Assembly: GCF_027244095.1 (NCBI RefSeq)
Contig: NC_069662.1
Span: 10,504,501 to 10,568,500 of the forward strand
Reading direction: 5' to 3'
DNA: 64,000 nt
DNA from: Hemicordylus capensis
Lineage: Eukaryota > Chordata > Lepidosauria > Squamata > Cordylidae
Below are positions 22,901-33,729 of this stretch, in pieces (position 1 is the stretch's first letter; each line of letters starts with the position of its first letter). The notes under the pieces were generated by a model. It saw nothing but the letters and a program-made list of their open reading frames with translations. It had not been told where the DNA came from and made no database searches. Position numbers and translations under genes: made by a program.

Positions 22901-25316
22901 AAATCAAAACAAAATTGAAAGCTGTGACCAAAAAATAATAATAATAGACCCAACAAAGTTCTATTCTTTGAATTCCTGAGGGCAGTCAAGAGGGTCTGTG
23001 GAAGGAAGAAATAAATAAGAATCCATTCTTAGCCATACTTTTTAGTCGAATGTCCTTGCAGGACGTCAGAGATGTCTGGTATAGAGTTCCACTTTTTGCT
23101 GTCATGGCTTTTTTCCGGGTTACCAAGGTTTGACTAGATCCCAACCATCACCTGCATGGTGTGCACGATGCAAAGATGATCGGATCTGGTTCATTATCAT
23201 GATTGGACAGATTGGCCCATTCACAGTGCAGATAGGCATGCATTCCCAAATGAATGGTATAATTCTAAGATAAAGGATTTTCTGTCCCTTTGGGCTACTC
23301 ATATCACCCCTAGATGTTGACAGAGGAGAATCCTTGTATGAATAGGGCCATTCTCACTATTCTAATGAGGCTAGCCGATGCCTCCTACCTAAGTTCAGGA
23401 GCTGTGCAAGCTCCCGTTTCCCACTCCTCTGTGATTTAAAAACAAAGTAAGACACAGAGGAAGTGATCATCTGCCAACCAGCAACTCGGTTAGAGGGTTT
23501 CTCTTTCAACCTCATTAAAGAGCTGGGTACAGCTGCTGGGTTGGATGGGGTACTCTGATCAAGCTACTGCTGAGCAGACAATCACTTCCTCCCAATCCCC
23601 CATCATTTTTACAAACAGGTGATTAAAAAACAGGACTGAACACAGATCCCGATGGCTCTGCTACCTAATGAGAATCATGTGAACTAGGCCAATGTGAGTG
23701 GAGGGGAAGGAAGACCCATTAAATACAAAGTGGAGGTCATGATAGACTTCAGGCTTTTTGCCTTGCTTGAACTAAGAGACAATACCTGTATTTTCTACAC
23801 TAATTAGAATCATATTAACTAGCCCTGTGAACTGAGTGAATGAAGATCTATACAATATAAAGGGGAGATGAGGACAGACTTCAGGCTTTTGACCCACTTG
23901 AACAAGGAGATCATATTGTGACGTGTAACATATACCACAACTCAAATAATTGGAGGAGGACAGTGGGTGGAAGGTTTTCTGCTACTCAGCTATGAAAGAG
24001 ATACAGAATGGATTCCTAGGAATCCATCCATCTCTACTGATGGGTGTAATTATCCCATGTCGTCAACCCATTTGTTTTCATTGTTTTATAATGAAATTTC
24101 CCACAACTATTTCCTAACTTGTTCCATTGTTCAATGATAGCTGCCTCCCCTCTCTCTTTGTAATGCCATCTGCTCTCCTGGATTCAGCAGCAGGAAGAAG
24201 GAAGAGGAGAAATTTTGCTGCTATGATTGTGTTCCTTGTCCAGAAGGGATGATTTCAGAACAGGAGGGTATGAGTTACATTAATAAGAAATAGAAATACA
24301 CTGTTCAGTGCTGTTGGAGAGATGGCTGAGTGTCTGAAGCTCCTGAGATGTATTAATGCTGTTTTAAAACAGCCATGTGTTTCATTTCAGACATGGACTC
24401 TTGTATGACCTGCCCGAAGGACCACTTTCCGAACAAAGGACAATACCAATGCATTCCGAAGATTCCAAACTTCCTCTCTTTTCAAGAACCATTGGGCATC
24501 ATTTTAGCTTTTGTGGCTATTTTCTTTTCTGCAATCACAGCTCTGATGCTGGGAATCTTCATTAAGCATCAAGACACTCCCATAGTCAGAGCCAACAACT
24601 GGAGTCTCACCTACCTTCTCCTCATTTCTCTCCTCCTTTGCTTCCTCTGCTCCTTGCTCTTCATTGGGAAGCCTAAACCCATCACCTGCCTCCTCCGACA
24701 CACAGCTTTTGGCATCATCTTCTCCATTGCCATTTCTTCTGTTTTGGCCAAGACCATCACAGTGGTCGTGGCTTTCATGGCTTACAAGCCAGGCAGCATT
24801 TTCCGGAAATGGGTAGGGAAAAGATTGGCCTATTGGACTGTCATTTCTTGTTCCCTTGTTCAAGTTGGCATTTGTGCTGTTTGGTTGGGCACTACTCCCC
24901 CATTCCCAGATCTGGACATGCACTCCCTGTCTGGAGAAATCATAGTGACATGCAATGAAGGATCAGTTACCATGTTTTACTGTGTTCTGGGCTACATGGG
25001 ATTTCTGGCCATTGTCAGCTTCACGGTGGCTTTCCTGGCCAGGAAATTACCGGACAGTTTTAATGAAGCCAAGTTCATCACCTTCAGCATGTTGGTCTTT
25101 TGCAGTGTTTGGCTGTCCTTTGTTCCAACTTACCTTAGCACAAGAGGGAAATACATGGTGGTTGTGGAGGTCTTCTCCATCTTGGCTTCCAGTACTGGGT
25201 TACTGGGGTGCATCTTTTCCCCGAAATGTTACATCATTGTGTTGAGACCTGATTTGAACAAAAGGGAGCATCTAAAAATGAAAAGGGGGGGAAAAACCCA
25301 ACACATTCAAGTATGA
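16645..25316 (+). CDS. VMN2R-like: Vomeronasal type-2 receptor, V2R-A (six exons, intact)
   Basis: Class C GPCR of the V2R family, expected at the surface of vomeronasal neurons where it binds peptide or protein cues. Exons: 16645-16907, 19756-20047, 20427-21305, 21978-22205, 24141-24267, 24391-25316. All have AG/GT borders, intron phases are 2,0,0,0,1, and the spliced frame is open for 904 aa, normal for the family. Residues 1-36 look like a signal peptide ([12 protein letters not shown] core). About 37-540 form the Venus-flytrap ligand domain, about 555-610 the nine-cysteine linker ([13 protein letters not shown]), and about 620-880 seven membrane segments with the class C TM6 hallmark [18 protein letters not shown] and the terminal block [14 protein letters not shown]. 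Start chosen as the first ATG before the hydrophobic stretch; ATG 16651 is an alternative. I saw no disabling change. Intron 1 holds a Tc1/mariner copy and intron 4 a palindromic MITE. Confidence 0.93.
17388..18167 (-). mobile_element. Tc1/mariner-type transposon copy in V2R-A intron 1
   Basis: Long inverted repeats of roughly 200 bp start CAGGTGAAACTCGGAAAATT and end with the near-complement. The element is flanked by TA on each side (17,386-17,387; 18,168-18,169). The minus strand keeps a degraded Tc1 transposase end ([12 protein letters not shown], related to the family's SPDLNPIE motif, and a [13 protein letters not shown]-like stretch). Unit B has the clean TA empty site at about 45,379. 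Confidence 0.9.
19148..19555 (+). other. Intronic open stretch of unknown nature (V2R-A intron 1)
   Basis: A 135-codon ORF beginning [16 protein letters not shown]. It lies between exons 1 and 2 and is also open in unit B at 46,359-46,766 with several replacements. I do not recognise it; it does not look like V2R sequence. It may be chance or an old repeat. Not called as a gene. Confidence 0.3.
19756..20047 (+). CDS. VMN2R-like: V2R-A exon 2 (Venus-flytrap lobe)
   Basis: 292 bp after the acceptor TTTATTCACAG. It contains the V2R signatures [23 protein letters not shown] and NVIGVIGG. It ends on a whole codon (LYKLPQ) at CACAG|GTAGGA. Confidence 0.93.
20427..21305 (+). CDS. VMN2R-like: V2R-A exon 3 (main Venus-flytrap exon)
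   Basis: 879 bp, 293 codons, open throughout. It starts ISYGSV after TTTTAG and contains [27 protein letters not shown] and, near its end, [15 protein letters not shown]. These are classic landmarks of the V2R ligand-binding exon. The donor is GGCAG|GTAATG. Confidence 0.94.
21455..21700. mobile_element. Possible MITE fragment in V2R-A intron 3
   Basis: G-rich sequence absent from the aligned part of unit B. Its right end (TTGGTGTGCACCTG) resembles the right end of the larger element at 53,910-54,700. Confidence 0.35.
21978..22205 (+). CDS. VMN2R-like: V2R-A exon 4
   Basis: 228 bp, 76 codons, phase 0 on both sides. It encodes the end of the ligand domain ([20 protein letters not shown], then IQWQSAFTQ). 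Acceptor CACCTAG, donor CACAG|GTGGGG. Confidence 0.92.
22564..22697. mobile_element. Palindromic MITE in V2R-A intron 4
   Basis: 134 bp, almost one perfect hairpin (CAGGGTTCCTTAACCTTGGG against its complement at the right end, with GTTGTAGTCCAACAACATCT). Flanked by GACTAGAC on the right and AACTAGAC on the left (8 bp, one mismatch). Unit B shows a single uninterrupted GACTGGACAGTCAT at this site. Confidence 0.82.
22700..24140. other. V2R-A intron 4, remainder
   Basis: No repeat or gene named here. Similar to unit B on both sides of the CR1 and MITE insertions there. Confidence 0.5.
24141..24267 (+). CDS. VMN2R-like: V2R-A exon 5 (cysteine-rich linker)
   Basis: 127 bp. It reads [15 protein letters not shown], a basic/acidic stretch, then [16 protein letters not shown], the NCD3G linker between ligand domain and membrane part. 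It ends in phase 1 at GGAGG|GTATGA. The intron that follows is only 123 bp. Confidence 0.92.
24391..25316 (+). CDS. VMN2R-like: V2R-A exon 6 (seven-transmembrane exon)
   Basis: 926 bp including the TGA stop. It opens [15 protein letters not shown], followed by seven hydrophobic segments and a short cytoplasmic tail ending GGKTQHIQV. The conserved extracellular cysteine before TM3 ([11 protein letters not shown]) and the FVPTYLS loop are present. Bases 24,788-25,127 match the unit-B exon exactly. Confidence 0.95.
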
Positions 25317-25359
25317 CATAATTATCTCACCATTGGTCTCAAAGATCCCTTCTATTAGA

Positions 25360-25365
25360 AATAAA
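25360..25365 (+). terminator. Poly(A) signal candidate, V2R-A
   Basis: AATAAA 44 bp after the stop codon; an equivalent signal exists after V2R-B. Confidence 0.5.
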
Positions 25366-25814
25366 ATAATTATAACAGAATGATTAAAACAGTAATAAAA
25401 CAGAAGAAGCACTAGAACAACAAGAGATATCTAAGATCAGTGACCGGCAGTAATTTCAGCTACTTTCTTTAATAAACCAGAGATCTGTTCCCAAGATTGG
25501 AAGTGAGTTAAAGATCTTGAATTATTGAAAGAAATTATTTAGAATATGCCAAGATTGATTATTCATTCGGGAACACCTCATATTGGCTTATTTTAGTGTA
25601 ACTAGGATATAGATGCTTGCATGGGAATAAGAGAGGAATTGTGCATTCCTGAGACTCAGTGACATGTTGCTGTGCCTGGTTCCAACTGAAGTTCCATGTG
25701 ATGTCTGAACTAGTCCATTAGTAGACATGGTCTACCAATTCCAGGTCTGAGGTCCTACCATTGACATATTCCTCTCACAGGTTCTCACCCACTGTCAGAT
25801 ATTCCTATCTCAGG

Positions 25815-26040
25815 CCAGGGGCGCAGCAAGATTGGAGTGGGCCGGGCGACTAGATTTTAAAATCCAACCTCCATCACGTCTTCCTCTCCTTCTCCTGGCC
25901 CGATGTCTCCGCTAACTGTCCCAACTAGTTACAAGGTGTAAATAACAGCACTACAGAACCAACTAATACAACAGAATCAATGAAGAAATTAATGCAATGG
26001 CTTCTTTCATGCTTTCAGCTCAGCAAAGTTGTCTATGATA
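25815..26040. mobile_element. Fragment of hAT-like element after unit A
   Basis: Starts CAGGGGCGCAGCAAGATTGG, similar to the left end of the element at 41,057, then loses similarity. It marks the end of the A/B homology. Confidence 0.45.
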
Positions 26041-26560
26041 GGGATGTGCGAAACGTTTCGGGTACAGAACGATCTTTACCCGAAACTGCCCGTTTTGGGT
26101 GATTCGTTGCCGAAACGAATCACCCTCTTACCCTCCCGAAATGTTATTGAGCCAAAACGAATTACCCCCGTTTCGGGTCCAAATAATTTGTAGTTTGGGC
26201 CCTCCATTGTGTGGCCAATAAAGTGCTTCTTTTTCCTCCTCCATTTTGAGTTCTGACATCTATCTGAATTTCCCACCTTTTTGCCTCCCATTGACTTAAA
26301 TGCGAAAAGGCCCGATATTGTGTCTGCTTGAATTTTGGGTCCCAGGGCCAAAAGAGGTGGGTGTTGTGGTAGTGCCTAATGGTTGGAGGTTGCCACCCAA
26401 ATTGCAGAGGGAAAGGGCTGATTTTTGATGAATTGTTGAAGTTTATGCGTTTTAAAGGTCTTTCCCAATAAGTGTTCATTGAGGTGTATCGCTTCATGTT
26501 GCGGGGAAGGGGGTGGCTTAGAGCGGTTTGGGGTTGGTGGTAGTGCACAAGGGGGACCTA
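26041..26560. mobile_element. Half of a foldback hAT-like element at the unit junction
   Basis: Begins GGGATGTGCGAAACGTTTCG and continues with the interior seen in one arm of the foldback elements (GGTAGTGC, then AAGGGGG). It stops without a second arm or right terminus at the SINE starting about 26,562. Confidence 0.6.
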
Positions 26561-26561
26561 T

Positions 26562-26746
26562 CTTGGAAATGCCAGGGAGGGAACTTGAAACCTTCTGCTC
26601 TTCCCAGAGTGGCTCCATCCCCTGAGGGGAATATCTTGCAGTGCTCACACTTCTAGTCTCCCTTTCACATGCAACCAGGGTGGACCCTGCTTAGCTATGG
26701 GGAAAAGTCATGCTTGCTACCACAAGACCAGCTCTCCTCTCCCATG
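26562..26746 (-). repeat. 5S-derived SINE at the unit A/B junction
   Basis: Starts abruptly inside the SINE body (TCTTGGAAATGCCAGGGAGG); the part corresponding to the first 100 bp of the 11,897 copy is missing. It continues into unit B as at base 1. Confidence 0.75.
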
Positions 26747-28136
26747 TACGAACTGAATGTGGCTGCATTGGGAACCTGTTGAATTACTGGCTGGACTGGG
26801 GACCTGTTGAATTTCTGGCTGGACAGTTACTATATAGGTGGCATTCATGGGGGGAGCACAGTGCCACAAATACATGCATCAGGCAGAAATTAATCAGAGT
26901 CATCCCTAGGAGATGGTTGTGGAAACTTCACCTTTTGATGCCTCCCTCCCTACAGCAATCTTGAGTTGAATGACCAAGGCCAAGCGTGTATATGGGGCCT
27001 CATTTCTGAAGTCCATAACTGTATAGGCTTTACAGTTTATATGGTGCAGAAGTTAGGATGGGCATAATAACATTTGATTTTCCATGTTTTTTAGAGTGTA
27101 AGTGAGCATTCGAGGCACCTTAACTTTAATTGCCTGAAATGAAACTCCCAGAACAAAACAGAAAAGATAAAAATATGTGGCTTTCACACAGGAAGGTTCC
27201 AGACCTCTCCCAGACTACAGGAACAACCCCAAACGGCAGAAAAAATGTGTCAGAAAACACAGGAGAACTCTCCCATTGGATAGCAAGTGTAATGTTGGGT
27301 TGTGCCCTAAGTTGTAGCACAGAGTCCAACACACAGGAATCTGTATTTTTGGAAGACAGTTTCATTACTAAGAAGGAGAGGTGAGGAAAACAACACAGGC
27401 CAGCCACATAAGGCCTCCCAAGATGCTAAATCCTGCCTCTCTCCAAAAGCAAACACTTTAAGTATCTTTCATGAACTACAGGTGTGCTAGAAGAGCACAC
27501 CTCCCAACAATTCAATTTAAAGTAAAACATACATTACAGCGAGGTTCATGGGACCTCATAGAGCTAGGAAAATACTAGAGTCACACTGACATAAGCTGTT
27601 AATACGCTTGCAAACTGAAAGCTGTTTTATTAGTAATATTATAAGCTCTGAGAAGGAAATTTTAATACATAGATCTATTAGTGGAAACAAAAGTATTCTG
27701 GAAAGTCTGCTTCATACTTAGTACTTTCTCAGTATTGGTCTGATGATATCTTCCAAGTAGCCCAAAGCACAAAGTATACAGGATATGTGCTATTTTTCAT
27801 ATTCTGTGGAATGCAATTTGCTGTTGTTTCCATATGATCAGGATTTGCCATATTTTCAGGAAATTCTTAAGCAAAGGCCAATGCTTTGTAAAAGAGAAGG
27901 CTTGTGATTGATTGATTGATTGGTTGGTTGGTTGGTTGATTACATTTATATCCTGCTCTTCCTCTGAGGAGCTCAGAGCAGTGTCCATGATTATTTTTAT
28001 CCTCACAAAAACCCTGTGAGGTAGGTTAGGCTGAGAGATACATGTCTGGCCAAGAGTCACCCAATGAGTTCATGGCTGATGCAGCCAATTGAATTTCTAA
28101 GAAAAAGAAGAAAACAACAGCAACGATCCTCCTATG

Positions 28137-28431
28137 GGAGGAGAGTTGGTCTTGTGGTAGCAAACACACCTTTGCTAAGCAGGACCCATCCGGTTTTGCA
28201 TTTGAATGGGAGACTACATGTGTGAGGACTGTAAGATATTCCACTCAAGGGATGGAGCCACTCTGGGAAAAGGAGAAGGTTCCAAGTTCCTTCCCTGGCA
28301 TCTCCAGATAGGCCTGAGAGAGATTCCTGCCTGAAACCTTGGAGAAGCTGCTGCCAGTTTGTGTAAACAATACTGAGCTAGATGGAACAATGCTCCAACC
28401 TGGTGTATGGCAGCTTCCAGTGTTCCTAACA
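28137..28431 (+). repeat. 5S-derived SINE (unit B copy)
   Basis: Counterpart of the copy at 1,469-1,765, nearly identical. Confidence 0.75.
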
Positions 28432-29610
28432 ACAACAGGGATAGGCTGCCTTAGTGAAAAGGGAGACAATGCTACTAGCACACCAAAGTTAAAGCCAATT
28501 AGTTCAGCCTGCTTGACGAATATGTATAATACGTTTAAGACAATACATAAGATCTTCAAGGAGTTCATTATAAGGATGTTTTTTGAAGGTCACTCGATGA
28601 GGAAACAGGTAGCTCTGAGAAATAATGCCAGAAAAGACGTGATCTCCTGGCTGATAGTACTTATTGTACAGGAGCATTGCACACTACCTGTGTCAGCAAT
28701 ACTATGAAGAGCAGCACATTCATCTGTCCCCACATGTTCTTTGGAATGTCCCTGAGTAGCACAGCTTGACTTGAATGGTTATTCATTTGATAGTTGAAAG
28801 GCAGGAGTGTACAGTGTACAGGACCAACTGATAAAGCTCTGTATGTCTTTTCTCCATTTCTGCATGGTACACTGGATATGTCTAACATCCGTAAGTCAAT
28901 AAGTGGCCATAGTTTTGCTAGTGGCCACTAGAAATGCCCAGGGACTTGGTTAATAATTACAGTGGAGATAATCATCTTTTCAGAGTTGTATCTTCTCTGC
29001 AACGCTTCAGACGTCATCATGTTTATTGCATCAGAGCAGAAGTAATTTCTGGTTCTCTGCGGGCCAGCAAAAATCACACAGGTCTTACTGGAGAGCAAGA
29101 AAATGACCACAGTAGAATGGGACCTCAAACAAGAAACAATCTAACCTCAAAGTAGAAAAGATTTGCACGGTTTGGACTAATAGACAATCATGTCATCAAA
29201 TGAGAAACAATTTCCAAACTGAGACCGTTTTCCAAAACCAGAATGTTTTAAAATTCAAATGGAAATCTCCAGTGGTGTCTCAAGACCTATGTGTACCTGT
29301 GGCAGGGCAAAAAATGCTTCAGTCATACGGACTTTCTTCCCTCACCTCCCCACCCCCCCACCCCGCTTTAGCCTATTTTCCTTAAGGAAAGTGAGATTAT
29401 GAAATCACCTAGCTATTTGTGTATGTGTCCATTGGTAGGTCTCACTTTGCCTCATGGAAGGGCCACACCTTCTGCTCAATCTGGCTTGACTGCCACTGAC
29501 AATGGAGGTTCTCTTGCAGTATTAATGGCACATTGGCCATGACACAGTAAAGGATGATTCTTTACCTTATCACTTCATTCTCAAATGGTTTCTCCATAGC
29601 ACTGAGCGGT

Positions 29611-30315
29611 CATTCACACAATTGAAAACTGTGTTCTACCCAGGTTTGGGAACAGTGTGTACACACAGGGGCTATTCTCACATTTAACAAAAATCAGGAT
29701 AGGCGAGCCTGGTGGTTCTAGAGCAGGTAACCCACTCTAGAAGCGCTCCGCAAACCTGCTTTTTACAGTTGTGAGTAGCCGCGGTGCACCTTCGTGGGGC
29801 TCCTACTCATGTGTAGACACCCGGCCGGGAGGTGAAAAGCTGCCTCCCGGCTCCGGGGGTCTCCCCAGTATGGTCTCCCCAGTATGCCCTGCGCGCTTGC
29901 GCAGGGCATACTGGGGCTTGCGGGGGCCACGTGGTCCCCGCTCCCCCACCCCCCGCCAGCTCCGTCACGGAGCTGTCAACTGTGTTGGCGGCCGATCCGG
30001 CTGCCCAGGGCTCCCTGCCCGCTCATCTGCTTAGCCCACTCTCCCCACAGTTTCTAAAAAAGCGGGTCTCAAGGATTGTGAGACCCGCCTCCCAATTTTT
30101 GATTGTGTGGAATCAAGGTAGGAGGAAAACCTGGGTAGAAGTGATTGTCTGGATGCAAGGCTAAATGAAAACCTGGGTAGCTTTTTCTCCTACCTTGCTT
30201 CCACACAATCACTTCTACCCAGGTTATCCTCCTACCTTGCTTCCACACAATCAAAAATTGGGAGTACACACAGCTCCCAAACCTGGGTAGAACACAGTTT
30301 TCGATTGTGTGAATG
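29611..30315. mobile_element. Foldback/TIR element with GC-rich core (unit B)
   Basis: Counterpart of the unit-A element at 2,945-3,649, with only a few base changes. Confidence 0.65.
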
Positions 30316-30638
30316 ACTTCTGAGGGTGTCACTATTATGGAAGGTGTGCCACTATTAGGGAAAGGGGGGAAAGGCAGACTGCCAGATGTCATTCATCTAT
30401 TTAATTATTATACTGGCACAGTCATGCCAGTGTAGTTAAAATGGGGAGTGTTTTCAACATTCTGCCATTCTAAGCCCTGAATGTTACACTGCTTATAAAA
30501 TAAAAGGTATCCACACCCGATGCAATCTTGCACACATCAACTAGGGAAACCACGCCTCCAAATTGGGTTTTTAAAAAAGAGGATTCAAAGTGCTGGTGAC
30601 TCCCCCCCCCCCAGATAATGTATATTTTCAGAGGCGTA

Positions 30639-32099
30639 ACTAGGGAAAACGGCGCCCGGGGCAAGCACTGAAATTGTGCCCCCCCCGCCACACCCCCCGT
30701 CACCCCCCATCTGACTGACACACATGTTTCAGAAAACTTTTATTATAAAAAATTTAAAAATTACAAAAATTACCAAAAATTTAAAAATGCGATAAATAAC
30801 CAAAAATGCGATAAATAACCAAAAATGCGAACTCTCCCTCCAAGTAGCCCAGAGTGGTGCACTACATACTTAGGTTTTTCCTCACAAGCAACAACCCTGT
30901 GAAGTTGGCCTGTATCTCAAACAACAGAATTATGATGCAATGATGATACACACCACATTATACTTAGGTTTTTCCTCACAAGCAACAACCCTGTGGAGTT
31001 GGCCTGTATCTCAAACAGAATTATGATGCAATGATGATACATACCACATTATACTTAGGTTTTTCCTCACAAGCAAGAGACAATCTCCAAAGGTCCTGGC
31101 ATATAACCCCCTCCCCCATTTTTCTTCCCAAACTTTGTGTCTTTAGCAGGATACCGCAGGCACTTGTTAAAGCTAACACTGCAGGTTTTTCTGAGATGGA
31201 GCTGTTATAGGAGCACTTCAGCGTAAACTGAGATCACAAGGCAAGCTTTCACAGTGCAAAAACGAGCATGCCAGCAAGCAGAACTCATGGTAAAACTCTC
31301 TTGAAACACCTTGTAACAATGCACAGGCAGCGATGTTACACTGCTTGAGTCAACTCACACTGCTGTACTACCCAGGCTGTGGGAATTGACTCTCAGTTCC
31401 ATATACATGCATGCATTTAAGATTGAGTGCCAAAGAATCTTTATGATTGTTTTTCTTTCTTTTGAGGTGGAGAGAAGAGCGTATAATGCAAACATTAACA
31501 CCTGTTAGGCACCTGAGACCATAGTTGGGCAGCTAAATAAAAGCCTGATTCTTTAATATGTTTTTCCCCCAGATGTGGCTTCTGTAGTTTTTGCAACTCA
31601 TTCTCACCCTGACACTTGGTCTGCTGCTTCCACCCGCCCGCCGCCGAATCCTTTCTTCCGTGCCGGGTGTCCGGGTGTGCCGGGTGTCCGGCCGAGTTGC
31701 ACGTGCGTGCGTCACTGATTAGAGACCCTCTGGCTAGCAAGCCACTAGAGGGCCTCTTTCTGGCTGTTCCAGACTCAGCGAGCGATGGAGCGAGTGAGCC
31801 TCAGCCAAGGGCAGGCGCAGTGAGCAGCATTAAAGCCGCCCGCCGCGGTTCCCGCCGCCAAGCCAGGCCACTGACTGGCTGCCAGCAAAGCAATGGGGGC
31901 CGCGGGGGCCGGAAGGGACCGCTCGTGGGGGAGGGGGCGCCGACGCGCTCCCTTGACTGCTGCAGCACTGCTGCACTGAGCAGGAGAAATTTGTATTTAA
32001 ATTTTTTTAAAAAATGGTCATGGCGGCACCCCCCCACATGACCCGAAAAGATGGCGCCCGGGGCACGTGCCCCCCTGCCCCCCTATAGTTACGCCTCTG
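30639..32099. mobile_element. Non-autonomous hAT-like element (unit B)
   Basis: Same insertion as in unit A, so older than the duplication. It is 105 bp shorter, mainly through one fewer 94-bp tandem unit. Confidence 0.8.
30869..31072. repeat. 94-bp tandem array, two units plus a partial (unit B)
   Basis: Units start at 30869, 30963 and 31054 (94 and 91 bp). Confidence 0.88.
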
Positions 32100-32566
32100 C
32101 ATATTTTCCATATTTGATATATTTTTAGCATATCCCCAAAATTCAGGTCCATACAGATGGGTGCCTTTTGCTGGTTTGAAAAACACCAATCTAGTGATGT
32201 TTGGGTAATTTGTTTGAAATTCCCATAATAACAGGGAAAATAACTAAGGGAACGTTAACAAAGGACATAACTGGGTCTGCCCACTGAGAAAACAGAAGTC
32301 AACGCTGGGAGGTGCAAGTCCTGATAATTTCTAGGGAGTGACTTCATGGATCTGAACATAGGTGCCTGATAAGAACAGTATATGAGCCCCCTGGCACTCC
32401 TTCCCCCCTCTCTTTCTTTTCATGGGCTTTTGTTTTCTCCCTCTGCCCCCTTTCTTCCACCTCCACCAAGCAAAGACCCTCAACAAAGCTTGGAATAAAT
32501 TACTAGAAAGTAAACCAAATCATTCCACTGGAGCTTCCTTCTAGCCCCTGCTAACTTGGCAAAGAG

Positions 32567-32825
32567 GCACCTTTTAATGTGGTGCTTCTCTTTATTTCGC
32601 AGGGGGAGAGCAACTGGCCCTATCCACCCCCAGCACAGTACCTCCAGTGACTGTTGCTGGTGTCTGTCTTATGTTTCTTTTAGATTGTGAGCCCTTTATT
32701 TGGGATTATTATTATAAGGGAGCCATCTTATTTGTTGTTTCTCTGTATAAACCGCCCTGAGCCATTTTTGGAAGGGCGGTATAGAAATCGAACAAACAAA
32801 GACACAAACAAACAAACAGTAAATA
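32567..32825 (+). repeat. SINE with L2-type 3' end (unit B)
   Basis: Counterpart of 5,975-6,247. A short stretch after TGTGAGCCCTTT is replaced by an AT-rich sequence. Confidence 0.65.
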
Positions 32826-33152
32826 ATTCACATAGGAATCAGGGCCAGCAGAGAACCTAAGCAAGAATGTGGTCTCTCTCTTTATTCCTTCCTTGCAGCC
32901 CTTCAGAAAAGGGCTTCCCCCAATCTTGCTAAAGATTATAGGCCCCTTCTAATGACATGCTGAACTTCTCCTTTTCATTTCAATGGGATTTCCTCAAGAA
33001 AACTGAAGCATACAACTTTTTACAATGACTGACATCCACACTAAGAAAATGCACGTGTAGCTAACACATAGCACATGCTGTGGGAAAGGTGATTTTTGCC
33101 CCCTCTAAAGTTGACTGTGACTCCAAAAGAAATGTCCCTGAGGGCTGTGTAA

Positions 33153-33258
33153 CAGGGGTGTGCCTGGAACCAGCTGGCCTGGTCAGGTTAGAGTCCAAAC
33201 CGGACCTGAACCAGAATGGGCCAGTTTGGTCCGGTACCCTCTTGAACCCCCAAGTCCG

Positions 33259-33303
<45 letters not shown>

Positions 33304-33560
33304 TGCAGACCAAATAGTAAACAACTTTTTTTAAACAAGAACTTGACCCCTCCAGGAGGCTTCTCTGAGGTGGCAGGGGTGGTGGTACATGTATGTATTT
33401 ATTTCATTAGGTATATGGTCTGCGAACCCCCCGAACGGCCGGGGGAGGTTCAGTTCAGGGTTCAGCTGAACCAGGGGTGGTTCAGCTTGACCTCAAACTG
33501 TTGAACTAAACCAGCTCGAAGTTGAATTGGTTCGCTTCCAAACAGGTTCGCACATCCCTA
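33153..33560. mobile_element. hAT-like MITE with GT microsatellite (unit B)
   Basis: Same insertion as in unit A; the (TG)n run at 33,262-33,302 is longer. Confidence 0.65.
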
Positions 33561-33729
33561 CTGTGAAATCCTCATGGACATATTATCAGGGTCACAATTT
33601 GGCTTTAGAGGAAAGGGGAGATTGATGGAGATTATGTTGATGAAGCAGTAATTCATTTTTTCTGTATGTTGAAGAATGGGATTACAAAAGTCAACCTCTA
33701 CTTCACCAGACTATAAAGTTTTTTTCTAA

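Larger units (their letters stand above)
1..25810. repeat. Tandem segmental duplication, unit A
   Basis: This stretch is repeated downstream as unit B. Base 1 matches base 26,668 in the middle of a 5S-derived SINE, so the true left edge lies outside the window. Similarity runs through both V2R loci and stops about 500 bp after the stop codon of the plus-strand gene (near 25,807, matching near 60,262). The left 12 kb is almost identical between units. The right part is more diverged and interrupted by unit-specific transposons. Confidence 0.93.
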
